Shown one piece after another: positions 40,785 to 49,387 of a stretch of 64,000 nucleotides of DNA. The notes under the pieces are model-generated. The model was not told where the DNA came from and made no database searches. It was given only the letters and a program-made list of their open reading frames with translations. The DNA comes from Bacteroidota bacterium (GTDB lineage Bacteria > Bacteroidota > Bacteroidia > Cytophagales > Cyclobacteriaceae), in assembly GCA_027593175.1 (NCBI GenBank), contig JAQCJI010000002.1, positions 22,785-86,784 of the forward strand. Direction: 5' to 3'. How positions within the stretch are numbered: position 1 is the first letter of the stretch; every line of letters starts with the position of its first letter. A program made the translations under genes and the position numbers.

Positions 40785-42056
40785 ATGAATAGGACTTTGC
40801 AAGTGTATAAATTTGGTGGGGCCTCCGTAAAAGATGCGGCTGCCCTCCTTAATCTCCATACCATTCTCCACTCCCGACTTCAGGCCATCAAGGTGATCGT
40901 AGTTTCTGCCATGGGAAAAACAACCAATGCACTAGAAGCGGTATTGGCTAAAAAGTTGGGACAAGAGGATTTTTCCAAGGACTGGAAGCAGATCAAGGAA
41001 TTTCATGTAGGAGTTTGTGAGGAACTGTTTCCCGCTGCTCACCCGGTATTTGAGAAATTAGGACAGTTGATGGATACAGCTCAACCCATCTTGGAGTTGC
41101 CTATTTCTAAAATCAATTACGATGAAGTGTATGATCAGCTGATTTGTTACGGTGAATTGCTTTCTTCGATTCTCGTCTCAGAATACCTTATTTTTAAAGG
41201 ATTATGCCTTTCTTGGCAAGACGTTAGATCAGTGATTCATACTGACTCTGACTTCAGATTTGCGAAAATCGATTGGAAAAAAACCCGTAGTACCTGCCAA
41301 AGTCAATGGGGCAGCCTGCTGGAGCACACGACCATCCTGACCCAAGGATTTATTGGAAAAGAGGCTCAGGGCCGAACAACCACATTGGGAAGGGAGGGCT
41401 CCGATTTTACAGCGGCGATTCTTGCCGCTAGCCTGGATGCGGAGTCGGTGACCATTTGGAAAGATGTTCCTGGAGTACTCAATGCGGATCCCAAACTGTT
41501 CCCCAATACCCAAAAGTTTGAGGAACTCAGGTACCGCGAGGCAGCAGAGATGACCTACTTTGGGGCCTCGGTAATTCACCCCAAAACTATCAAGCCTCTA
41601 GCAAATGAAGGGATTCCGCTTTTTGTCAAGTCATTTTTAGATCCAGAGGCTTCGGGAACTAAAATCCATGAGCATGCAGCCGCACACGATGTTCCTACCT
41701 TGGTGCTGAAAAAAAATCAAGTGCTTATCAGCTTTAAGGTCACGGACTTTACCTTTATCGAGGAAAAACACATTCACTCCATTTACGAGAAGCTGAAAGA
41801 ACTTAAGCTACGTGCCAATATGCTACAACTATCCGCTATCTCAGTTTCTCTAGTAGTGGATACCCAACTTTTTAAATTGGAGCAACTGGTTGAGAGTCTC
41901 AAAACTACCTTTGAGATCCGATACAATGAGGAGTTGGAGCTCTTGACCATACTTAAGCCAAAGGAAGAGGATATTCCTTCCTTGATGGAAGGATATGAGC
42001 TACTCCTAGAACAAACCACCCGAACTACCTACCAAGCCGTTCGAAGAAAAAAGTAG
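40785..42056 (+). CDS. lysC: Aspartate kinase (monofunctional)
   Basis: 423 residues. Kinase signature YKFGGASVKDAAAL, TTTLGREGSDFTAAILAASL and IWKDVPGVLNADPKL. The C-terminal third holds degenerate ACT domains (about 300-420). It phosphorylates aspartate, the entry into lysine, threonine and methionine synthesis. A second, bifunctional copy is encoded at 31.2-33.6 kb. Single gene, followed by the Tat oxidoreductase 60 bases later on the same strand. Confidence 0.93.
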   Translation: MNRTLQVYKFGGASVKDAAALLNLHTILHSRLQAIKVIVVSAMGKTTNALEAVLAKKLGQEDFSKDWKQIKEFHVGVCEELFPAAHPVFEKLGQLMDTAQPILELPISKINYDEVYDQLICYGELLSSILVSEYLIFKGLCLSWQDVRSVIHTDSDFRFAKIDWKKTRSTCQSQWGSLLEHTTILTQGFIGKEAQGRTTTLGREGSDFTAAILAASLDAESVTIWKDVPGVLNADPKLFPNTQKFEELRYREAAEMTYFGASVIHPKTIKPLANEGIPLFVKSFLDPEASGTKIHEHAAAHDVPTLVLKKNQVLISFKVTDFTFIEEKHIHSIYEKLKELKLRANMLQLSAISVSLVVDTQLFKLEQLVESLKTTFEIRYNEELELLTILKPKEEDIPSLMEGYELLLEQTTRTTYQAVRRKK

Positions 42057-42116
42057 GTTTTGGCGATACTTGCAGCAGGGATTTACTAATTTAAATTGCA
42101 CTAATCCCAAACCGAC

Positions 42117-43217
42117 ATGTCCACACGCCGACACTTTCTCCAGAAAGCGAGCCTTACAACGCTCGCACTTAGCCTTCCCTTTTCAGATAGCATTGCCAAA
42201 GCATTGGGTCAGCAAGAGCCGAAGGTTTTGCGCGTGGCCCTCATGGGTCTTGGAAGTTACGCCTCCAGGGTCGCCGAAGCGATGAAAGATTGTTCCAGAG
42301 CCAAGTTAGTAGGTGTAATTAGCGGCACTCCTTCCAAAATAGAGCAGTGGAAGCAAAAACATGGGTTATCCGCTCAAAATTGCTACTCCTACGAAAATGT
42401 AGACCAAATCAAAAGCAACAAGGATATCGATGCGGTCTATGTGATTACTCCCAATGGCTTACACAAAGAGCACACCCTCACACTTGCCAAGGCGGGCAAG
42501 CACGTGATTTGTGAAAAACCCATGGCCACCACCGCCCAAGAGGGGCAGGAGATGATCGCTGCTTGTAAAGCAGCTGGGGTTCAGCTCTTGATAGGTTACC
42601 GCATGCACTTTGAAGCCAACACCCTCGATATTGTTAAAAAACAGCGGGCAGGAGAATTTGGCAAAACGCTCTTCTTCCAAGGGCTCAGTGGGTTTGTTAT
42701 CGGCAATCCTTCCCAGTGGAGGTTAAATAAATTACTATCTGGAGGGGGAGCAATGATGGATATTGGCATCTACTCCATCAATGGAGCACGTTACTTACTT
42801 GGTGAAGAACCGATTTGGGTGACGGCGCAGGAAACCAAAACTGATCCAGTCAAATTTGGAGAGGGCATAGACGAGACCATCACGTTTCAAATGGGCTTCC
42901 CATCTGGAGCTACTGCCTCCTGCCTATCCACCTACTCCCTCAACTATCTGGATAAATTTTTTCTATCAGGTACCAAAGGCTTTGCCGAAATGCAACCCTC
43001 TACAGGATATGGACCCATCAAGGCCTGGACCCATGTGGGTCCACTTCAGCACTCACATGTGACCCATCAAACCACCCAAATGGACAAAATGGCAGCTCTT
43101 ATCTTGGATGGGAAACTACCCCTAATTCCAGTAGATGGAGAGGAAGGACTGAAGGACATGCGTATCGTGGACGCAATTTATCAAGCTGTGAAAACAGGAG
43201 AAAAAGTAATTATTTAG
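42117..43217 (+). CDS. Tat-exported Gfo/Idh/MocA oxidoreductase
   Basis: 366 residues. Twin-arginine signal STRRHFLQKASLTTLALSL (RR-x-F-L-x-K) and an A-rich cleavage zone near residue 32. Mature part: dinucleotide motif VALMGLGSYASRVAEAM, EKPMATTAQEG (the EKP motif), and GGGAMMDIGIYSINGARYLLG, the family catalytic stretch. Like glucose-fructose oxidoreductase of Zymomonas, exported members keep the cofactor bound. The substrate is likely a sugar or inositol derivative but is not determined. Confidence 0.9.
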   Translation: MSTRRHFLQKASLTTLALSLPFSDSIAKALGQQEPKVLRVALMGLGSYASRVAEAMKDCSRAKLVGVISGTPSKIEQWKQKHGLSAQNCYSYENVDQIKSNKDIDAVYVITPNGLHKEHTLTLAKAGKHVICEKPMATTAQEGQEMIAACKAAGVQLLIGYRMHFEANTLDIVKKQRAGEFGKTLFFQGLSGFVIGNPSQWRLNKLLSGGGAMMDIGIYSINGARYLLGEEPIWVTAQETKTDPVKFGEGIDETITFQMGFPSGATASCLSTYSLNYLDKFFLSGTKGFAEMQPSTGYGPIKAWTHVGPLQHSHVTHQTTQMDKMAALILDGKLPLIPVDGEEGLKDMRIVDAIYQAVKTGEKVII

Positions 43218-43282
43218 CTCAGATATGGCTAAGGTAAGTAGTGTAAAAATCTGTAACGAACTGTTATTCCTACTTATCCTTT

Positions 43283-43774
43283 CTATCCCGCAAAAATCTG
43301 GGGATGCGCTACTCTTAGATGGTTGATCAATCCATCTAGTGCAGCATCTAATATTTGGTATACCTTCTCAAAGTCTTCCTCCCCACCGTAGTAGGGATCA
43401 GGTACCGAGAGGCCTGTATCCCCTGCAGCAAAGTCCCTCATTAAAAAAATTTCCTTGTTGGGAAACCGAGATTGTAGTTTGAGCTGCTCCAAATTCTGAT
43501 GGTTGCTCGAATCCATCGCGATGATGTAGGTGAAATCCCTAAAATCTGTCAGGTGCACTTGTCGGCCCCGGTGCTGGATTCCCACCCCATTTCTTTGAGC
43601 ACAGCGTAGGGTACGTTCATCCATTAGCTCTCCAATATGGTAGTCTGAAGTTCCTGCACTATCCGATTGAATGGCCTTTTCTAATCCTAACCCCTTGATT
43701 TTGGCACTGAAAATACCCTCGGCCATGGGAGACCGACAAATATTACCCAAACACACAAACAAAACTTTAATCAT
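43283..43774 (-). CDS. Low-molecular-weight protein-tyrosine phosphatase
   Basis: 163 residues from the ATG at 43774 (MIKVLFVCLGNICRS); an upstream in-frame GTG/ATG extension to 43798 lies before the beta strand and is less likely. The P-loop CLGNICRS (about residues 8-15) has the nucleophile Cys and Arg; the general acid loop is VPDPYYGGEEDF. Dephosphorylates tyrosine; in some bacteria regulates polysaccharide export. No kinase or capsule genes nearby. Confidence 0.95.
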   Translation of the reverse strand: MIKVLFVCLGNICRSPMAEGIFSAKIKGLGLEKAIQSDSAGTSDYHIGELMDERTLRCAQRNGVGIQHRGRQVHLTDFRDFTYIIAMDSSNHQNLEQLKLQSRFPNKEIFLMRDFAAGDTGLSVPDPYYGGEEDFEKVYQILDAALDGLINHLRVAHPQIFAG

Positions 43775-43896
43775 TGAAACTTCATTTGGATCCACCACAA
43801 ACTATCTCAATCAGGGGATTACGGTATAAAAAAAGTAATCTGCGCTTTTTCATCCAAGCAAAAGCTAAAAAAAATATAGAAATCTAAGGGATTGCC

Positions 43897-43904
43897 TACT
43901 TTTG
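43897..43904 (+). promoter_or_regulatory. -7 box directly before waaA
   Basis: TACTTTTG followed by AAAG and the ATG of waaA at 43909. The four-base gap suggests a leaderless mRNA. No TTTG at the 19-base -33 position. Confidence 0.45.
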
Positions 43905-43908
43905 AAAG

Positions 43909-45156
43909 ATGAATGTCGTGTACTGGCTACTTATGGAGTTAAGCTCAAGGATTTTGCCAGTCCTAGGCATTTTTATGCCAAAAATCAGATATTTTTTGGA
44001 TCAAAGATCTTGCTTATTTTTAACGCTAAGCAGCTTCAGAGCTGCCCATGAAGGGCCCTTAACCTGGATTCATGTGGCCTCCCTAGGAGAGTACGAACAG
44101 GCAAAACCTGTCATTGCGGTCCTCAAAGCACAGGAACCCTCCACCAAGGTGGTGGTTAGTTTTTTTAGCCCTTCTGGCTATGAACCTACTATTAGGAAGC
44201 CGCAGGAAGGAGTGGATTGGATTACCTATCTTCCGCTTGACCGCAAGTCTTGGGCGGAGCGTTTTGTAGAGATTTTGCAACCTACCCGAAGCATCTTTGT
44301 AAAGTACGACCTCTGGTACCATCATCTGCAGGCATTGAAGCGGAAAAATGTTCCTACTTATCTGATTGCTGCCTCCTTTCGCCCGGATCAAACATATTTT
44401 TCTTGGTATGGGGGCTTTTTCCGTAAGATGCTGGAGCAAATGGATTGGATATTTACGCAAAACGAGGTAAGTGTTCAGCTATTGACAGCCCTAAAAATTA
44501 ATAAAGTAAGTCAAACGGGGGATACTAGATTTGATCAGGTAGCGGCTACGGCAGCGCAGCCGATAGACTTTCCAGCTATTCGTGAATGGATCAAAGGTCG
44601 ACCGACAGTGGTGATCGGATCCGCTTGGGAGGAAGATATGAACCTGCTTATTCCCTTGATCCAATCCAAACCTGAATTTTTATGGATCATTGCACCCCAT
44701 GCGATTGATCCCGCTGCGATGGATCGTTGGGCATTGGCCCTAAGGGTTCCTACTAAAAAATATTCTCAGTGGAAGGAAGTACAAGATCCTCAAATCTTAT
44801 TTATCGACAACATTGGCATGCTCTCTTCCCTGTATCAATTCGCCTATTTTGCCTACGTTGGGGGTGGATTTGGAAAGGGACTGCATAATATTTTAGAGCC
44901 GCTAGGTTTTGGAATTCCTGTAATCTTTGGAAAGCCAAGGCGAGCTTCCAAGTTTCCAGAAGCTGCACAAAGTCAGGTTGAAGGCTGTGGTTTTGCTGTG
45001 ACAGATTTTTCTGAACTTCAGGAAAATGTTAATAAGTTGGAGCAACCCGAATTTTATGCGAACTCCGTTGCTTCTGCCCATCACTGGGTGAAGGCAAATT
45101 TGGGAGCAACGGACCGAATCCTAGATCATCTAACCACTTCAATCGCCTCGAAATGA
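43909..45156 (+). CDS. waaA: 3-deoxy-D-manno-octulosonic acid (Kdo) transferase
   Basis: 415 residues. N-terminal membrane-associated helix, then the GT-B fold of GT30: HVASLGEYEQAKPVI (the acceptor Glu in SLGE), FFSPSGYEPTIR, and near the C-terminus YVGGGFGKGLHNILEPLGFG with the conserved G-x-H-x-x-E/PL donor site. It adds Kdo to lipid A precursors at the inner membrane. The stop overlaps the rsgA start (ATGA at 45153-45156). Confidence 0.94.
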   Translation: MNVVYWLLMELSSRILPVLGIFMPKIRYFLDQRSCLFLTLSSFRAAHEGPLTWIHVASLGEYEQAKPVIAVLKAQEPSTKVVVSFFSPSGYEPTIRKPQEGVDWITYLPLDRKSWAERFVEILQPTRSIFVKYDLWYHHLQALKRKNVPTYLIAASFRPDQTYFSWYGGFFRKMLEQMDWIFTQNEVSVQLLTALKINKVSQTGDTRFDQVAATAAQPIDFPAIREWIKGRPTVVIGSAWEEDMNLLIPLIQSKPEFLWIIAPHAIDPAAMDRWALALRVPTKKYSQWKEVQDPQILFIDNIGMLSSLYQFAYFAYVGGGFGKGLHNILEPLGFGIPVIFGKPRRASKFPEAAQSQVEGCGFAVTDFSELQENVNKLEQPEFYANSVASAHHWVKANLGATDRILDHLTTSIASK

Positions 45157-46076
45157 AAGGAAGAGTTATCAAGTCTACCGGGAGTTGGTACCTTGTTCAT
45201 ACAGAACATGGGATTTTTTCGGCACGTTTGAAGGGAAAGTTTAAGCAAGATGAACTGAAGCTCACCAACCCAATTGCTGTGGGCGATTGGGTGGAACTAG
45301 AAAAAGAGGGGGGACAGGATTCGGCGATTATCCATGAGATTTTGCCGAGAAATAACTATGTAATCCGAAAGTCTACACGGAAGCAGCATTTTTCGCACAT
45401 GATTGCCAGTAATATTGATCAGGCTATCTTGGTGATTACCATGAAAAAGCCAAGAACCTCACTAGGCTTTATTGATCGCTTTCTAGTAGCCACGGAAAGC
45501 TATGGAATCCCTACACTGTTAATTATTAATAAAATGGATCAGCTGGACGGCGAGAAGGAAAGAGATTGGCTTCAAGATATTCATGAGATTTATGTGCCAC
45601 TCGGCTATTCTGTTGTAGAGGTGTCTGCTTTGAAGGATACGGATCTTGATACCAAACTGCTGCCCAAAATTCAAGGTAAATCCAACCTGATTTCTGGACA
45701 TTCTGGAGTAGGGAAAAGTACCTTGCTCAATGTGCTTTTACCCGAAGCTAGGCAGGAAACCAAGGTAATATCTGATTTCAGTGCGAAGGGAGTACATACC
45801 ACTACCTTTGCAGAGCTATTTTTCCTACCAGGATCGGGAGACCTTATTGATACACCGGGCATTAAAGAGTTTGGAATTTTGGATGTTGCCGACGAGGAAC
45901 TTTCGCATTTTTTCCCTGAAATGCGCCAGTACCTTGGGCAGTGCAAATACAACAATTGCAACCATGTAAACGAGCCCGGTTGTGTGGTGCTCAAAAAATT
46001 AAATGAGGGGTATATCCACCCCTATAGGTACCAGAGTTACTTGAATATCCTAAGTGAGGAGGACAGTCATCGATAA
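45153..46076 (+). CDS. rsgA: Ribosome small-subunit-dependent GTPase RsgA
   Basis: 307 residues. OB-fold N-terminus, then the circularly permuted GTPase: NKMD (G4) comes before GHSGVGKSTLLN (G1) and DTPGIKEFG (G3), the hallmark of RsgA. A C-terminal zinc site reads CKYNNCNHVNEPGC. It checks maturation of the 30S subunit. Overlaps waaA by 4 bases. Confidence 0.96.
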   Translation: MKGRVIKSTGSWYLVHTEHGIFSARLKGKFKQDELKLTNPIAVGDWVELEKEGGQDSAIIHEILPRNNYVIRKSTRKQHFSHMIASNIDQAILVITMKKPRTSLGFIDRFLVATESYGIPTLLIINKMDQLDGEKERDWLQDIHEIYVPLGYSVVEVSALKDTDLDTKLLPKIQGKSNLISGHSGVGKSTLLNVLLPEARQETKVISDFSAKGVHTTTFAELFFLPGSGDLIDTPGIKEFGILDVADEELSHFFPEMRQYLGQCKYNNCNHVNEPGCVVLKKLNEGYIHPYRYQSYLNILSEEDSHR

Positions 46077-46135
46077 AGTGTTTTGAAACTAGGGCAAATT
46101 GGTCTAATTTTCACTTTGTAAAAAAAAATTATCCT

Positions 46136-46630
46136 ATGACCGAAGTATTGAACCATAAGCAAGTAGGGCAAAAGATCACCCGAATGGCTTTTGAAATCTA
46201 TGAGCGAAATCTCCATGCTTCTGGCGGAATGGTGGTTGCAGGGATTACCGGTATGGGAACTATTTTAGGCCACCTTCTGGCTACTGAGCTTCGAAGAATC
46301 TCTCCGATTACAGTAGAGGAAGTGGAGGTACTATTGGATAAACAAGGCGTAACTGCTACTGAGGTACAACTATCCAGCCCCATGGCTTTAAAAGGGAAAA
46401 CTATCATTTTAGTGGACGATGTGCTCAACACGGGGAAAACCCTAGTTTATGCATTAAAACCATTTTTGGAGGATGAAGTCGAAAAAATAGAAATTGCCGT
46501 GCTCGTCAACAGAAGCCACGGTTTATTTCCAATAAAGCCCGACTACACAGGTTTTGAGTTGGCCACTACCTTTAATGAGCATATTCGGGTTGATTTTTCT
46601 GGTAACAACTATTCTGTTCACCTTCTCTAA
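46136..46630 (+). CDS. Phosphoribosyltransferase, PyrR-like
   Basis: 164 residues. The PRPP loop IILVDDVLNTGKTLVYAL (about residues 97-114) is typical of type I phosphoribosyltransferases, and VVAGITGMGTILGHLLA covers the pyrophosphate loop. The length and loop wording resemble PyrR. PyrR proteins act as pyrimidine attenuation regulators or uracil phosphoribosyltransferases; a clear upp is also in this window (61.8 kb). No pyr genes adjacent, so regulatory function is not shown. It lies just upstream of the panB remnant. Confidence 0.82.
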   Translation: MTEVLNHKQVGQKITRMAFEIYERNLHASGGMVVAGITGMGTILGHLLATELRRISPITVEEVEVLLDKQGVTATEVQLSSPMALKGKTIILVDDVLNTGKTLVYALKPFLEDEVEKIEIAVLVNRSHGLFPIKPDYTGFELATTFNEHIRVDFSGNNYSVHLL

Positions 46631-46636
46631 GTTTGT

Positions 46637-46822
46637 ATATCTATCCATTCCTCTTCTTCTGTGAAGCGCATTACTACTCACACGCTTCAAGAAATGAAGC
46701 TAAGAGGTAAAAAAATATCCATGCTGACGGCCTATGATTTTTCAATGGCAAAAATTGTGGATGTAGATGGAATGGATATCATTCTCGTGGAGGATTTCCC
46801 CAATTTTTCAGAGAGCTACTAA
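46637..46822 (+). pseudogene. panB: panB remnant: both ends joined, middle deleted
   Basis: A 62-codon open stretch in one frame. It runs from ATA (46637), where ATG is expected, through VKRITTHTLQEMKLRGKK and ISMLTAYDFSMAKIVD to DGMDIILV, the N-terminal 50 or so residues of 3-methyl-2-oxobutanoate hydroxymethyltransferase, and then passes directly to EDFPNFSESY-stop, which resembles the extreme C-terminus of Bacteroidota PanB. Roughly 200 internal residues, including all remaining active-site parts, are missing in an in-frame deletion. GTG at 46661 is the only usable start. PanB makes ketopantoate for coenzyme A. Confidence 0.8.
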
Positions 46823-46894
46823 GATTATTTCTGGTTTCATGGGTAGCTTTTTCGTGCTAACTAAATCCCATGAATCGGGATTTGATCCCATTCT

Positions 46895-48091
46895 TTACTT
46901 GATAGAAGCAGCGTCCACTCTTAAAATGAAGTCACTCAATACGTTCATGTAATTGATGAAGGCATCGTAGGGGGTGTCATATGGGCTGAAATACTCGTGT
47001 ACCGATCCATCCGAGAAGAATTTGGTGCAGATGTAATAGAAGTGATCTGAAGTCTGCAGGTACTCCCAGTCCCGAAGTAAATCGGGATCATCAATCTTCC
47101 TGATTTTCTTTTCTAGTTCATACAAACGATCAAAAGCCTCGTCTTGCAGGTCGTTACCTAGCCATGCGGTAAGGTCACGCTCTTCATCGGCCCAGGAAAT
47201 CGGAGTGGGTACATGAATGTTGCTGACAGGAGAAAGGGCAGTTACCACCTCTGAAGGGGTAGAGAAGGTAAAGTTTGACTGGGTAAAAATCGCCTCTGGG
47301 AGATGGCGCATGAAGTCAAAAATTCCAGTTTCTGCCCACTGGTGCTCACCAAAAGTTTCGTAGTCCATAAATAGGTTGACAACGGGTTCTTCTTTTGGTA
47401 AGGCATTTAGCCAGCTTACAAACTTGTTGGTTGTCAGGGGGAAATCTCCCCAAGTTTTGTCACCAAAGCGGAAAGCAATGTCGTCTGAAAGGCGGAAATT
47501 TTTTAATAACACCTTCAATTTAGGTGCTAGGGTATTGGAATAGATGTAATTGGGACTTTTCCAGCCCAAAATATGCTTAGCACCTTCTGTAAGCATTCCT
47601 TGGTAACCCAATTCAGCTACCATAGCGCCTATTTCATCTGAATAGATCAATTCGGTATTTCGGAATACTTTTGGGCTGTACCCATGGAATAGGTCCTTTA
47701 TCTTGTCTTGGTGTTTTTTTACCAAGGCGAAGAATTCCTCCTTACTTTTTAGTGCTGCTAGGGAGTGCGAGTAAGTTTCATTGAGTAATTCCACATGACC
47801 AGTCGTAACGAGTTGCTGGAAACTTTCCAATACATCTGGGGCATACGCTTCCATCTGGTCCAAGAAGGTACCCGAAATTGAAAATGCCACCTTAAATTTG
47901 CCTTGATAGCGTTGAATTAGCTCCAACAACAAGGAATTCATGGGTAAGTAGCATTTCTGAGCTACTTTTTGAATTACATTACGATTGAGGTAGTCATTCC
48001 AGTAGTGGTGATCTTCCCCAATATCAAAAAATCGGTAAGGCTTCAGCCGATAAGGTTGATGAACTTGAAAATAAAAGCAGACAGTTCTCAT
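46895..48091 (-). CDS. Glycoside hydrolase family 57 (alpha-amylase type)
   Basis: 398 residues from the ATG at 48091 (MRTVCFYFQVHQPYRLKPY); in-frame ATG upstream at 48151 lies inside the preceding gene. GH57 motifs: FQVHQPYRL (motif 1), GHVELLNETYSHSLA (motif 2), FRNTELIYSDEIG with the nucleophile Glu and LFMDYETFGEHQ with the acid Asp. Acts on alpha-1,4-glucans. Its ATG overlaps the glycosyltransferase stop (48088-48091), so the pair is one transcription unit. Confidence 0.92.
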   Translation of the reverse strand: MRTVCFYFQVHQPYRLKPYRFFDIGEDHHYWNDYLNRNVIQKVAQKCYLPMNSLLLELIQRYQGKFKVAFSISGTFLDQMEAYAPDVLESFQQLVTTGHVELLNETYSHSLAALKSKEEFFALVKKHQDKIKDLFHGYSPKVFRNTELIYSDEIGAMVAELGYQGMLTEGAKHILGWKSPNYIYSNTLAPKLKVLLKNFRLSDDIAFRFGDKTWGDFPLTTNKFVSWLNALPKEEPVVNLFMDYETFGEHQWAETGIFDFMRHLPEAIFTQSNFTFSTPSEVVTALSPVSNIHVPTPISWADEERDLTAWLGNDLQDEAFDRLYELEKKIRKIDDPDLLRDWEYLQTSDHFYYICTKFFSDGSVHEYFSPYDTPYDAFINYMNVLSDFILRVDAASIK

Positions 48092-49377
48092 GCGAGTTGA
48101 GCTAAAGTTTTTTTGTAAACAGTCACTAGTTTGGCAGCAACATGCTCCCACTTTAATTTTTTCAATTCATCTGCACCTAATTCGGTAAACATTCGAGCAA
48201 TACTTTGGTAGTGCAATAGTCCAAAAATAGCATCTGCCATGGCATCTATATCCCAAAAATCAATTTTGATGGCATTTTTGAGAACCTCTGCCACTCCAGA
48301 TTGCTTGGAGATGATGACTGGAGTATTGTACCGAACGGCTTCTAGGGGAGCGATTCCGAAGGGTTCAGATACAGAAGGCATGACATAGACATCGCTTATA
48401 GCATACATGTGATCTACATCGTCCCCCTTCAAGAATCCAGTGAAATGGAATTTGGTACCCATTCGAAGTTCCGCCACCCGATCTATCATTTTATTGAGTA
48501 AATCCCCCGATCCCGCCATGACGAAGCGAACATTTGGGTCACGATCAATCACTTTTTTTGCGGCTTCTACAAAGTATTCAGGACCCTTTTGATAAGTGAT
48601 TCGACCGAGGAAGGTCACGATTTTTTCTGGCACCTTTTTCTTATAGGTAGAGGATATGATGCTTGCATCCAGTACTGCATTGTGTAAAACGGTAATTTTT
48701 TCTGGAGGGATTCCATATTTTCGCATGCAGATATTTTTGGTGAGCTGACTTACCGCCACTATATGGTCGGCAGCATGCATGCCTGCCCGTTCAATCTCAA
48801 ATACGGGAAAGTTGACAGACTCTCCTGACCGGTCGTATTCGGTGGCATGGACATGGACAACTAAGGGTTTGCCACTTATTTCTTTTGCTGCGATGCCAGC
48901 AGGATAAGCAAGCCAGTCGTGGGCATGGATGATGTCAAAATCACTCCGGTCTCTCGCGATTTGCGCCCCAACGAGGGCATATCGAGAAACTTCCTCCATC
49001 AAATTTTTACCATATTTTCCGCTAAACTGGTAGTTTAAAGAAAAAATGCTCTCATCCACATCGGTACGGTCATGAATGGAATAATCCGTAAATTTTTTGA
49101 ATGCTGTGGGCCCCAAATAGGGCACCAAAAAGCTGTTTACTTCCAGGTAAGTCAGGTTTTTCCAGAGTTTTTTAAACCGTCGCTCCCGGTAATCAATGGT
49201 CACTCCGCTGGCGTTTACAAAGTCTGCCATAGGTTCCTCATCTCCCCAGAGTTTGGGTACCACAAAAATCACTTCTTGTTTATGGATATTCATGCCCTGC
49301 ACCAATCCGTAGCAAGCCGTGCCCAGTCCTCCAGAGATATGGGGTGGGAATTCCCACCCAAACATGAGTACTTTCAT
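48088..49377 (-). CDS. Glycosyltransferase family 4, likely glucan synthase
   Basis: 429 residues. GT-B fold with the N-terminal WEFPPHISGGLGTACYGLV (donor/acceptor loop of GT4/GT5 synthases), the middle LAYPAGIAAKEISGKPLVVH, FLGRITYQKGPEYFVEA at the linker and VSEPFGIAPLEAVRYN as the E-x7-E motif. Neighbours (debranching enzyme, GH57) suggest it builds an alpha-glucan from nucleotide-sugar or a maltosyl donor. ADP-glucose pyrophosphorylase and branching enzyme are not in the window. Confidence 0.88.
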   Translation of the reverse strand: MKVLMFGWEFPPHISGGLGTACYGLVQGMNIHKQEVIFVVPKLWGDEEPMADFVNASGVTIDYRERRFKKLWKNLTYLEVNSFLVPYLGPTAFKKFTDYSIHDRTDVDESIFSLNYQFSGKYGKNLMEEVSRYALVGAQIARDRSDFDIIHAHDWLAYPAGIAAKEISGKPLVVHVHATEYDRSGESVNFPVFEIERAGMHAADHIVAVSQLTKNICMRKYGIPPEKITVLHNAVLDASIISSTYKKKVPEKIVTFLGRITYQKGPEYFVEAAKKVIDRDPNVRFVMAGSGDLLNKMIDRVAELRMGTKFHFTGFLKGDDVDHMYAISDVYVMPSVSEPFGIAPLEAVRYNTPVIISKQSGVAEVLKNAIKIDFWDIDAMADAIFGLLHYQSIARMFTELGADELKKLKWEHVAAKLVTVYKKTLAQLA

Positions 49378-49387
49378 AGGGAATCCA

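Noticed and set aside
46136..46630. Assigning this phosphoribosyltransferase as PyrR
   Set aside because: PyrR similarity is good, but no pyr genes or attenuator are nearby, so I kept it as PyrR-like without a symbol.
46864..46884. Hairpin AAATCCC/GGGATTT after the panB remnant
   Set aside because: Stem of 7 bp with no T-run on either strand; not a convincing terminator, although a weak one is possible.
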